Positions 9,350-16,747 of a stretch of DNA of 64,000 nt are shown in pieces. Source of the stretch: Fodinibacter sp963800505 (GTDB lineage: Bacteria > Actinomycetota > Actinomycetes > Actinomycetales > Dermatophilaceae); contig CAWDBL010000006.1 of assembly GCA_963800505.1 (NCBI GenBank), positions 75,025-139,024 of the forward strand, given 5' to 3'. Made by a program: the position numbers and the translations under genes. The notes beneath the pieces are model-generated. The model worked only from the letters and a program-made list of their open reading frames with translations, made no database searches and was not told the origin of the DNA. The number at the start of each line of letters is the position of its first letter. Position 1 is the first letter of the stretch.

Positions 9350-10323
9350 GCGGGAGCTCCGTTCGGGATGAGACGTTCGGCGGCGCGGAGGCGGGCCGAG
9401 GCGGATCGGGGGTTGGTGTGCTGCTCCTGCGCGTCGGGCACCTCGGCGCCACGGGTGAGCAGGCGTAGGTAGGCGGCGTGCTCGGGCAGCTCGACCGGCA
9501 TCCCGTGCGGGGTGCGGCTGTGCGCACCGGCGGCGAAGGCCTGCTTGGTGATCCGGTCCTCGAGGGAGTGGTAGGACAGCACGGCGATCCGACCGCCCGG
9601 CGCCAGCACGTCGATGGCGGTCCTGACCGCGGCCTGCCACACCTCGAGCTCGGCGTTGACCTCGATGCGCAGCGCCTGGAAGGTGCGCTTGGCCGGGTGC
9701 CCACCGCTGCGCTGCGAGGCTGCGGGGACCGCGTCACGGAGCAGGTCGACCAGGCGCGCCGAGCCGGTGAACGGCTCCTTCTCGCGCTCGCGGACGACCG
9801 CCGACGCGATCCGCCCGGCGAAGCGCTCCTCGCCGTACGTCTTCAGGATGCGGGCCAGGTCACCGTGGCTGTAGGTGTTGAGCACGTCGGCCGCGGTGAT
9901 GCCGGTCGACTGGTCCATCCGCATGTCCAGCGGCGCGTCGTGGCGGTAGGCGAAGCCGCGCTCCGGCTCGTCGATCTGCAGCGAGGAGACGCCGAGGTCG
10001 AACAGGATGCCGAGCGCGGTGCCCTCCGCCTGCTCCGCCAGCACCGTGGCGATGTCGTCGTAGACGGCGTGGACGCCGACGAAGCGGTCGCCGAAGCGGG
10101 CCAGCCGCTCCCCGGAGAGCACCAGGGCCTCCTCGTCGCGGTCCAGGCCGATCACTCGCGCGGCCGGGCAGCGGTCGAGGATCGCCTCGGCGTGGCCGCC
10201 CATGCCCAACGTGGCGTCGACGCACACCGCTCCGGCTGACTGCAGCGCCGGCTCGAGGAGCTCGACGATGCGGTCGCGCAGCACGGGGACGTGCCGTGCG
10301 GCGGCGTCTCCTCGGCTGCTCAT
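9346..10323 (-). CDS. rsmH: RsmH, 16S rRNA (cytosine-1402-N4)-methyltransferase
   Basis: SAM-dependent methyltransferase (MraW) that modifies C1402 in the ribosomal P site. It has 325 residues. The N-terminus RHVPVLRDRIVELL and the SAM-binding loop DATLGMGGHAEAIL near residues 36-50 are diagnostic. GILFDLGVSSLQID and the C-terminal SYHSLEDRITKQ also match the family. The ATG at 10323 is preceded by a GC-rich, low-complexity spacer of 226 bp (10324-10549) that separates it from mraZ. In that spacer I saw only GTCGGG-type runs and no gene. Confidence 0.96.
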   Translation of the reverse strand: MSSRGDAAARHVPVLRDRIVELLEPALQSAGAVCVDATLGMGGHAEAILDRCPAARVIGLDRDEEALVLSGERLARFGDRFVGVHAVYDDIATVLAEQAEGTALGILFDLGVSSLQIDEPERGFAYRHDAPLDMRMDQSTGITAADVLNTYSHGDLARILKTYGEERFAGRIASAVVREREKEPFTGSARLVDLLRDAVPAASQRSGGHPAKRTFQALRIEVNAELEVWQAAVRTAIDVLAPGGRIAVLSYHSLEDRITKQAFAAGAHSRTPHGMPVELPEHAAYLRLLTRGAEVPDAQEQHTNPRSASARLRAAERLIPNGAPA

Positions 10324-10549
10324 CGTGGTCCTCCGGTCGGGCTGGATGTCGGGCGGGGGGCGGGCGGTCGTGGGGTGCTGCGGTCGGGGTGCCCGGCTGC
10401 GGGCCGACCCGGCGGCTGGTCCCCATCCGATCCGGGCCCGGCGCGGGGGAAGTCGCGTCGGGATCCGGGTCGGCTGGAGGCCGGCAGTCGGGTCGTGGGT
10501 CGGGCGTCGGGCGTCGTCGGTGGGGGCGGGGGTCGGGAGTGGTGGAGCG

Positions 10550-10993
10550 TCAGAGGCCTGGAACCACCTCCTGCGAGTCCACGGAGTAGGAGGAGTAGGC
10601 GGGCATGACCTCGGCCAGGTAGGCGTCCCAGGCGGCGGAGTCCCAGACCTCGAGCTTGTTGCCGTTGCCGATGACGGTGCACTCCTTGTCGAGGTGGGCG
10701 TACGAGCGCAGCGCCGCCGGGACGGTGACCCGGCCCTGCTTGTCGGGGGTGTCGGGGTGGGCGCTGGCCCGGAAGACGCGCACGAAGTCGCGCACCACGC
10801 GCGAGGAGCTGGGGGCGGACTGCATCAGCGACGAGATCCGGTGGAACTCGGCCGTCGGGAAGATGTAGAGGCAGCCCTCCTGGCCGGTCGTGACGACCAT
10901 GCCGCCGGCGAGCGCGGCGCGAAAGCGCGCCGGGAGGAAGAGCCGCCCCTTGTCGTCGAGCCGGGGCGTGAACGTGCCCAGGAACTCGTCCAT
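10550..10993 (-). CDS. mraZ: MraZ, dcw operon transcriptional regulator
   Basis: DNA-binding regulator of the division and cell-wall operon. It has 147 residues with two AbrB-like MraZ domains, marked by LDDKGRLFLPARFR in the first half and DKQGRVTVPAALR in the second. Two starts are possible. I chose the ATG at 10993 because an AGGAGG sits eight bases upstream (11002-11007), whereas the GTG at 11002 overlaps that ribosome-binding site. Known MraZ proteins bind repeated boxes in their own leader, and matching repeats occur at 11038-11067, so autoregulation is likely. Confidence 0.95.
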   Translation of the reverse strand: MDEFLGTFTPRLDDKGRLFLPARFRAALAGGMVVTTGQEGCLYIFPTAEFHRISSLMQSAPSSSRVVRDFVRVFRASAHPDTPDKQGRVTVPAALRSYAHLDKECTVIGNGNKLEVWDSAAWDAYLAEVMPAYSSYSVDSQEVVPGL

Positions 10994-11002
10994 GGGCGCC
11001 AC

Positions 11003-11489
11003 CTCCTCGACCCTTCACACCCAGCCGGCTGCACCGGTTTCCCCCACTTTACTCCACTTCTGTCCTCCGATTGCCGCTTTTCAGGCGATGAGCAGCTCAG
11101 ATCTCAGTATCTTCGCAGTTCAGAGCTGTGGTGCGAAGTGGAGTGGATTGTCCCGACGCCACCTCGCCTTCGGCCCAGCACGGCGCCCAAAGGCTCCCCG
11201 GCCCCGTCCCGGCAGCCCCCTTGGGCCCGAGCCGGGTCCGATGTGGGGCGCGGTGGGTGGCACCGGCCGTCGGTGGTGGGGGACGGTGGGGAGGCTGTGC
11301 TGTCGGGGCAGGCCGCGACGGATCGGGGCCGCGCCGGCCCGGGCGGCCCTCATGGCGGAGGGTTCGACACGGGCGTCTCCTCGCGGCATCCCTGCCAAAA
11401 TGAACCTCCTCAACCTCGCATCCGTGAGGCAAGATCGAGGGCACCCTGCGCCCTGACCGGTCGTTGGGTGGGTACCCACGAGGAAAGGC
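11003..11489. other. Divergent intergenic region mraZ / moxR
   Basis: Non-coding spacer of 487 bp between the dcw operon (minus) and the moxR operon (plus). The mraZ side holds the ribosome-binding site and three MraZ-like boxes and is noticeably less GC-rich at 11040-11160. The middle (11165-11380) is GC-rich with an imperfect inverted repeat of GCCCAAAGG and CCTTGGGC arms. The moxR side ends with AGGAAAGG just before the ATG. I see no further gene. Confidence 0.6.
11038..11067 (-). promoter_or_regulatory. MraZ operator, three boxes at 10-bp period
   Basis: Reading the minus strand, GTGGAGTAAA is followed directly by GTGGGGGAAA, and preceded by the degenerate GAGGACAGAA. The boxes recur every 10 bp, one helical turn, 45-75 bp upstream of the mraZ ATG. 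Established MraZ sites are tandem G-rich boxes (GTGG or TGGG core) at 10-bp spacing in the mraZ leader, so this is very probably the autoregulatory operator. Confidence 0.75.
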
Positions 11490-12512
11490 ATGGCCGTGAG
11501 CGACCTGGAGAACCCCCGCCGCACCCCGACGGACACCGAGGCGGACCCGACGGCTCGGGGCGCGTCGCTCGACCAGGTGCTGCAGGTCTCGGCCTCCCTG
11601 GCCGCCGCCATGAACTCGGTCATCGAGGGCAAGCAGGCGGTGGTGCGCACCGCGATCACCGTGCTGCTGGCCGAGGGCCACCTGCTCGTCGAGGACGTTC
11701 CGGGCGTCGGCAAGACCCTGCTCGCCAAGACGCTGGCCCGCTCCATCGACTGCACCGTGCGCCGGGTGCAGTTCACCCCTGACCTGCTGCCCAGCGACAT
11801 CACCGGTGTCTCGGTGTTCAACCAGGACGTGCGCGACTTCGAGTTCCGACCGGGTGCCATCTTCGCCAACGTGGTGGTCGGTGACGAGATCAACCGGGCG
11901 TCGCCCAAGACCCAGAGCGCCCTGCTGGAGTCGATGGAGGAGGCCCAGGTCACCGTCGACGGCACCACCTACACGCTGCCGCGGCCGTTCATGGTGATGG
12001 CCACCCAGAACCCCATCGAGATGGAGGGCACCTACCCGTTGCCCGAGGCGCAGCGCGACCGCTTCATGGCCCGCATCTCGATGGGCTACCCCTCGGCCCG
12101 CTCCGAGCTGGCGATGCTCGACCTGCACGGCGGGGTCTCGCCGCTCGAGGGCCTGCAGCCGGTCACCGACGCTGCCACCGTCTCGTCGATGGTGCAGGCG
12201 GTGCGCGAGGTGCACGCCTCGCCGGCGGTGCGGCAGTACATCGTCGACCTCACCCACGCCACCCGCTCGAGCACCGCCCTGCGGCTGGGCGCCTCGCCGC
12301 GCGCCACCCTGCACCTGCTGCGCGCCTCACGGGCGCACGCGGCGCTGGCCGGACGCGACCACGTGCTGCCCGACGACGTGCAACAGGTGGCCGTGCCCGT
12401 GCTCGCCCACCGGCTCATCCCCACCGGCGAGACGCAGATGGCACGGCGCACGACCGCCGACGTCGTGGGCGACCTGCTGCAGCGGGTCCGGGTTCCGGCC
12501 CCGACCCGCTGA
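11490..12512 (+). CDS. MoxR-family AAA+ ATPase
   Basis: MoxR ATPases act as chaperone-like factors that usually mature VWA or DUF58 partner proteins. The 340-residue product has a Walker A GVGKTLLAK at 72-80, a Walker B VVVGDEINRA near 128-137, sensor motif MATQNPIE, and the lid-domain region with LRLGASPRATLHLLRASRA. The ATG has AGGAAAGG just upstream. The DUF58 gene starts five bases after the stop and a transglutaminase-like gene overlaps that. This three-gene order is a widespread actinobacterial unit. The physiological substrate is unknown. Confidence 0.93.
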   Translation: MAVSDLENPRRTPTDTEADPTARGASLDQVLQVSASLAAAMNSVIEGKQAVVRTAITVLLAEGHLLVEDVPGVGKTLLAKTLARSIDCTVRRVQFTPDLLPSDITGVSVFNQDVRDFEFRPGAIFANVVVGDEINRASPKTQSALLESMEEAQVTVDGTTYTLPRPFMVMATQNPIEMEGTYPLPEAQRDRFMARISMGYPSARSELAMLDLHGGVSPLEGLQPVTDAATVSSMVQAVREVHASPAVRQYIVDLTHATRSSTALRLGASPRATLHLLRASRAHAALAGRDHVLPDDVQQVAVPVLAHRLIPTGETQMARRTTADVVGDLLQRVRVPAPTR

Positions 12513-12517
12513 GCACC

Positions 12518-13780
12518 GTGCGCCAGCTTCGACGCTCCCTCACCACCCGCGGTGCGGCCTTCGCCGGCTCGGGCGTGCTGCTCGTGGCCGCCGGCATCCT
12601 GCTCGGGCAGCACGACGTGACCCGGGTCGGCATCCTGCTGCTCGCCCTGACGGCGATCGCCCTGGTGCTCGTGCGTCGCCACGGCCTGCACCTCGACGTC
12701 GTGCGCACCGCCACCCCGTCCCGCGTCGCGATCGACGAGCGGGCGGTGGTCACGGTGCGCATCCGCAACGTCGAGCCGTCGCCCTCCCCGGTCGTGATGG
12801 CCGAGGAGTCCATCGACTACGCGCTGGGCGACCGGCCGCGCTTCGTGCTGCCCTCGCTGCGCTCCGGTGACGTGCAGGAGGTGCAGTACACCGTGCGCTC
12901 GCACACCCGCGGGGTGCACCGCATCGGCCCGCTCGGCGTGCGGGTGCGCGACCCGTTCGGGCTCACCCTGCGCACCGCAGCCGTCAGCGGTGACGCGGAG
13001 GTCGTCGTGCTGCCCAAGGTGGTGCCACTCCCCCACGGCCGCTCGCTCGGCAGCGGCATCGGCTCGGAGGGCTCGATCCCCCACATGGTCGCCCTGCACG
13101 GCGAGGACGACCAGACCGTGCGCGAGTACCGCGACGGCGACGACCTGCGCCGCATCCACTGGCCGGCGACCGCCCGCACCGGCGAGCTGATGGTGCGGCA
13201 GGAGGACCGCCCGGCCAAGCGCCGCGCGGTCGTGGTGCTCGACACCCGCACGGTCGGGCACGGTGGTTCGGGGCGCAGCAGCTCGCTGGAGTGGTGCGTC
13301 ACCACCGCCGCGTCCGTCACCGCACACGTCGTGGATGCCGGGTACGCGGTGCACCTGCTCACGCCCGATGGCCGCGCCGACAACGGCGTGCACCACGACG
13401 AGACCCTCCCCGAGGCGCTCGAGACCCTGGCCCGCGTCTCGCTCGGGCCCGAGGACGGCCTGCGCACCGTGCTGCACGCCGCGAACGCCCTGACCTCGCA
13501 GGGTGGGCTGGTCGTCTACGTCGGCGGCCCGGTCGGCGACGACGACGCCCGCACGCTGTCCGCCCTGCGCCAGCCGGGCTCGGCCGGTGCCGCGATGGTC
13601 GTCGACCCCGAGGCCTTCGCCGGGCGCACCCGGAAGGGGGTGCCGGCCGCCGGGCGCACCGACGCCACGCTGGCGACCCTGCAGGCCTCGGGCTGGATGA
13701 CGACGCCCGTCGACACCCGCACCACGCCGGCTCTCGCGTGGGCCGCCGTCGTCGGCGGCCACGTCGTGGGGGCCCGGTGA
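12518..13780 (+). CDS. DUF58 domain membrane protein
   Basis: Partner of MoxR ATPases. The 420-residue product has two N-terminal membrane helices (about residues 14-52), an extracytoplasmic beta-rich stretch, and the DUF58 core REYRDGDDLRRIHWPATAR, then a VWA-like fold starting RRAVVVLDTR. The GTG start lies five bases after the moxR stop, so translation is probably coupled. The stop overlaps the next gene as GTGA. Function is not established; DUF58 proteins are thought to sit at the membrane in MoxR-dependent complexes affecting the envelope. Confidence 0.9.
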   Translation: MRQLRRSLTTRGAAFAGSGVLLVAAGILLGQHDVTRVGILLLALTAIALVLVRRHGLHLDVVRTATPSRVAIDERAVVTVRIRNVEPSPSPVVMAEESIDYALGDRPRFVLPSLRSGDVQEVQYTVRSHTRGVHRIGPLGVRVRDPFGLTLRTAAVSGDAEVVVLPKVVPLPHGRSLGSGIGSEGSIPHMVALHGEDDQTVREYRDGDDLRRIHWPATARTGELMVRQEDRPAKRRAVVVLDTRTVGHGGSGRSSSLEWCVTTAASVTAHVVDAGYAVHLLTPDGRADNGVHHDETLPEALETLARVSLGPEDGLRTVLHAANALTSQGGLVVYVGGPVGDDDARTLSALRQPGSAGAAMVVDPEAFAGRTRKGVPAAGRTDATLATLQASGWMTTPVDTRTTPALAWAAVVGGHVVGAR

Positions 13781-16089
13781 ACCGGGTCCGGCCCGTCGAG
13801 GCCCTCCTCGCCGCGCTCGCCACGCTCGCCATCACCCTGCCGCTGACCACCCTGTTCACCCCGTCCACGTGGTTCCGCCCCAGCGTGCTGCTCGTCGTGC
13901 TCGTCGCCCTCGTCGGCATGGGCCTGCGCCGCATCACCACGGCCCGCCCGCTGGTGGTGGTCGGCCAGCTGCTGGTCCTCCTGCTGGGAACCTCGCTGCT
14001 GCATGGTCGCGGACACCTCTTCGGGGGCCTGCTGCCGGTGCCGGAGACCGGGCGCGCGCTCGGGGTGCTGCTCTCGGAGGCGCAGACGACCGTCACCAAC
14101 TACACCGCACCGGCCCCCTCCAACCGCGGCACCATCCTGGCCATCAGCCTGCTCATCGGCCTGACCGCCGTGGCCGTCGACGCGACCGGCGTCACCTACC
14201 GCAGCCCCGCCCTGGCCGGCATCCCGCTGCTGTCGGCGTTCCTCGCCTCCGCCACCAACTCCGGAGACGGGCTGGGGGCCTGGTACGCCGTGCCCGCGGC
14301 CCTGGCCTGGCTGGCGCTCGTCGGCCGGCAGGGGGTGGCCTCGCTGCGCGCCTGGGGCACGGCATCCCCGCACTCGTCGTCGGGTCCGCTCGCCGACCCG
14401 ACCACCTCCTTCGCGACGCTCGGCCGGGTGGTCGGGGTCGGAGCGCTCGGAGTGGCAGTGGTCCTCCCGGCGCTGATCCCGCACTTCCCCACGACCTTCC
14501 TGGCCGACGGCCTCGGCCGCAGCGCCGACGGCCGCGGCGGCTCGGGCACGAGCGTGCGCCTCGCCTCGAGCATCGACATCGCCCGCGACCTGGGCAACCG
14601 GTCGGAGGACCCGGTGCTGCGTTACCGCAGCACGTCCGACCGGCTCGAGCCGCTGCGCGTCGGCATCCTCGACACCTACCGTCGTGGGCTGTGGCAGTCG
14701 AGCGCCGACTTCACCTTCGTGCCGGTCAACGGGCAGATCCCGGGCCCGATCGCGGGGCCCGAGGTGCCGCGCCGGGTCGAGCGGCTCTCGGTGAGCGAGA
14801 ACGCGATCGGTGTCCCCCAGGTCGCGCTGCCCCCGGGCGCGATCGGCAGCCCGTTCCCCGCCGGCACGTGGAACCTCACGGTGCCCGGGCTGGTGCAGCT
14901 CAGCGCGCCGGTCACGTCGTACTCGACCGAGTTCGTCGAGCTCGACCCGGAGGACGGCCAGTTCACCGCCGACCTCGGCAACCCCCCGGTCGACGGCAAC
15001 GACCTCGAGGTCGACCCTCGGGCCGAGACCGAGGTGCGGGCCGTGCTCGACGACATCACCGACGACGGGGACACGGCGCTGGAGGTGGCGCGCAAGGTGC
15101 AGGCCTACCTGCGCGGCGCCGAGTTCACCTACTCCCTCGAGCTGGCCGACCAGGCCGCCGACGGCAACCTGTCCGACGAGCCGCTGGCCCGTTTCCTGGA
15201 GACCAAGCGCGGATACTGCGTGCAGTTCGCCTCCGCCATGGTGATGCTCTCGCGGGCGGCCGGCATCCCGGCCCGGATGGCGGTCGGGTTCCTGCCGGGC
15301 TCGATCGACGGGGACGACCGGGTCGTGCGCATCTCCGACGCCCACGCCTGGCCCGAGCTCTACTTCCCCCGGCTCGGCTGGGTGCGGTTCGAGCCCACAC
15401 CGGGCACCCGCAGCGGCGTCGCCCCGGAGTACAGCACGACGCCCACCGGCAGCGGGTCCTCCGCGAGCGCCAGCCCGACCACGTCGGGGTCAGCGCCGTC
15501 GCCCGCTCCCTCCACCGGGCCCTCGCGCGACGTGACCGCTGACCAGACCGACATCACCGGTGGCACCACCGGCGGCGGGGTCGTGCGGTTCGTGGAGCGG
15601 AACGTCACGACGGTCCTCGTGGTGCTCCTCGCGCTCCTGCTCGCGGCGATCGTGCCGTTCGGGGCGTGGCTCTCCCGGCGCCGGGCCCGGGCCGCTGCGC
15701 GCGACGACGCCGAGCGCGTCGAGGCGGAGTGGCAGTCGCTGCTGCTGCGCCTTCAGGACATCGGCTTCGTACCGCCCGACGGCGCCACCCCGCGGCAGGC
15801 CTCCCGGCAGATCGGGCACGACGCCTACCTCACCCCCGACGAGAACGACGCCCTGGGGCGGGTGGTGACCACCCTCGAGCGGGCCCGGTACGCCCGCTCC
15901 GGCGCCGACCTCGTCGACGTCAGCGACGACGCCCGCACGGTCTGGCGCGGGGCGCTGTCCCGTCGTCGACGCGGCGACCGCGCGCGTGCGTTGCTGCTGC
16001 CCGAGGAGGGCAAGCGGATGTGGCGGAGCCTGGGCCGCTCGCTGCTGTTCTGGCGCCGACCCGACGACACCGCACCCACCGACGACTGA
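13777..16089 (+). CDS. Transglutaminase-like membrane protein (TgpA / DUF3488-DUF4129 type)
   Basis: Third gene of the MoxR-DUF58 unit, starting at the GTG that overlaps the DUF58 stop. It has 770 residues: an N-terminal block of about six membrane helices (1-225), an extracytoplasmic region, and a transglutaminase core. The core has Cys in TKRGYCVQFASAMVML near 480, His in ISDAHAWPELYFP near 520, and FEPTPG. A Ser/Thr/Pro linker, a membrane helix near 610-630 and a basic cytoplasmic DUF4129-like tail follow. The Cys-His pair suggests transamidase or protease activity outside the cell. The substrate is unknown. Confidence 0.9.
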   Translation: MNRVRPVEALLAALATLAITLPLTTLFTPSTWFRPSVLLVVLVALVGMGLRRITTARPLVVVGQLLVLLLGTSLLHGRGHLFGGLLPVPETGRALGVLLSEAQTTVTNYTAPAPSNRGTILAISLLIGLTAVAVDATGVTYRSPALAGIPLLSAFLASATNSGDGLGAWYAVPAALAWLALVGRQGVASLRAWGTASPHSSSGPLADPTTSFATLGRVVGVGALGVAVVLPALIPHFPTTFLADGLGRSADGRGGSGTSVRLASSIDIARDLGNRSEDPVLRYRSTSDRLEPLRVGILDTYRRGLWQSSADFTFVPVNGQIPGPIAGPEVPRRVERLSVSENAIGVPQVALPPGAIGSPFPAGTWNLTVPGLVQLSAPVTSYSTEFVELDPEDGQFTADLGNPPVDGNDLEVDPRAETEVRAVLDDITDDGDTALEVARKVQAYLRGAEFTYSLELADQAADGNLSDEPLARFLETKRGYCVQFASAMVMLSRAAGIPARMAVGFLPGSIDGDDRVVRISDAHAWPELYFPRLGWVRFEPTPGTRSGVAPEYSTTPTGSGSSASASPTTSGSAPSPAPSTGPSRDVTADQTDITGGTTGGGVVRFVERNVTTVLVVLLALLLAAIVPFGAWLSRRRARAAARDDAERVEAEWQSLLLRLQDIGFVPPDGATPRQASRQIGHDAYLTPDENDALGRVVTTLERARYARSGADLVDVSDDARTVWRGALSRRRRGDRARALLLPEEGKRMWRSLGRSLLFWRRPDDTAPTDD

Positions 16090-16097
16090 CCCGATCG

Positions 16098-16150
16098 CGG
16101 AGCTGGGTGCTCGAACGGTCCCCCAGCACCCATTCGAGCACCCGACTCGG
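16098..16150. terminator. Hairpin between convergent genes, REP-like
   Basis: The inverted repeat GGAGCTGGGTGCTCGAA / TTCGAGCACCCGACTCGG, with a 17-base loop, lies between the transglutaminase gene (plus) and the GNAT gene (minus). There is no T-tract. The arms are nearly the same as those of the hairpin at 35176-35229, which also separates convergent genes. A bidirectional terminator or repeated palindromic element is inferred. Confidence 0.6.
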
Positions 16151-16157
16151 CAGGGGT

Positions 16158-16643
16158 TCAGTCGGCCGGGGTCAGTCGCTTGGTCATCGTGACCTTGGTC
16201 GTGTCGAAGCCCAGCGACTCGTACAGCCGCCGGGCCGCCACGTTGAACCCGAAGACGCTCAGCCCCAGGGTGCGCGCGCCGTGAGCGGTCGCGTGGTCCT
16301 CGGCGAGCAGCATCACCGCGCGACCCAGGCCCTCACCACGCCGCTGCTCGTCGATGACGACGTCCCAGACCCACCAGGCGTCGCCACCGGCCGGCGCGTC
16401 GGTCTCGGGACCGATCCACAGGTAGCCCACCGGCTCGCCTGCGGGGTCGAGCACGTCGAGCACGGCGTGGCCCGGCCGAGGGCGGCCCTCCGGGAACGAC
16501 TGGGCCATCCCCGCCTCGGCCACCCGCTGCGCGTCACCGGGCGACTGACCGAGTGAGACCAGGTCGCGGGCGTACTCGTCGGCACTGCGCTGGATCCACG
16601 CCGGCATCCGCTCGGGCGGCAACGGGCGGAGGGTGACCGTCAT
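16158..16643 (-). CDS. GNAT family N-acetyltransferase
   Basis: Acetyl-CoA dependent acetyltransferase of unknown substrate, 161 residues. The acetyl-CoA binding motif A is visible as VVIDEQRRGEGLGRAVMLL (about 99-117). A C-terminal GFNVAARRLYESLGF segment is typical of GNAT motif B. The frame stays open upstream, but I start at the ATG at 16643. There a TACTGT hexamer lies seven bases before the ATG, which fits a leaderless transcript, and the GNAT fold begins at once. It lies between two hairpins and seems monocistronic. Confidence 0.88.
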   Translation of the reverse strand: MTVTLRPLPPERMPAWIQRSADEYARDLVSLGQSPGDAQRVAEAGMAQSFPEGRPRPGHAVLDVLDPAGEPVGYLWIGPETDAPAGGDAWWVWDVVIDEQRRGEGLGRAVMLLAEDHATAHGARTLGLSVFGFNVAARRLYESLGFDTTKVTMTKRLTPAD

Positions 16644-16687
16644 CTCCCGAACAGTACGGTGCGGTCCGCACACCCGACCGCACACGA

Positions 16688-16724
16688 CGGATGCCGCGCT
16701 CCTGGGTGAGGAGCGCGGCATCCG
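16688..16724. terminator. Perfect 15-bp hairpin downstream of the sigma factor gene
   Basis: Arms CGGATGCCGCGCTCC and GGAGCGCGGCATCCG are perfectly complementary around a seven-base loop. It lies 24 bp past the sigma factor stop and just upstream of the GNAT start. There is no U-tract, as is usual in high-GC actinobacterial terminators. Both arms contain the octamer GGATGCCG that is over-represented in this window. Confidence 0.8.
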
Positions 16725-16747
16725 GTGTCGCTTCTGGTCGAGCCCGG

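Noticed and set aside
8675..9640. 321-residue version of FtsL starting upstream of the rsmH stop
   Set aside because: The extra residues are Arg/Pro-rich shadow sequence inside rsmH. The ATG overlapping the rsmH stop gives normal FtsL topology.
10324..10549. Possible RNase P or other structured RNA in the rsmH-mraZ spacer
   Set aside because: The region is GC-rich and repetitive but lacks the conserved RNase P core (GAGGAAAGTCC-like) or other known RNA signatures.
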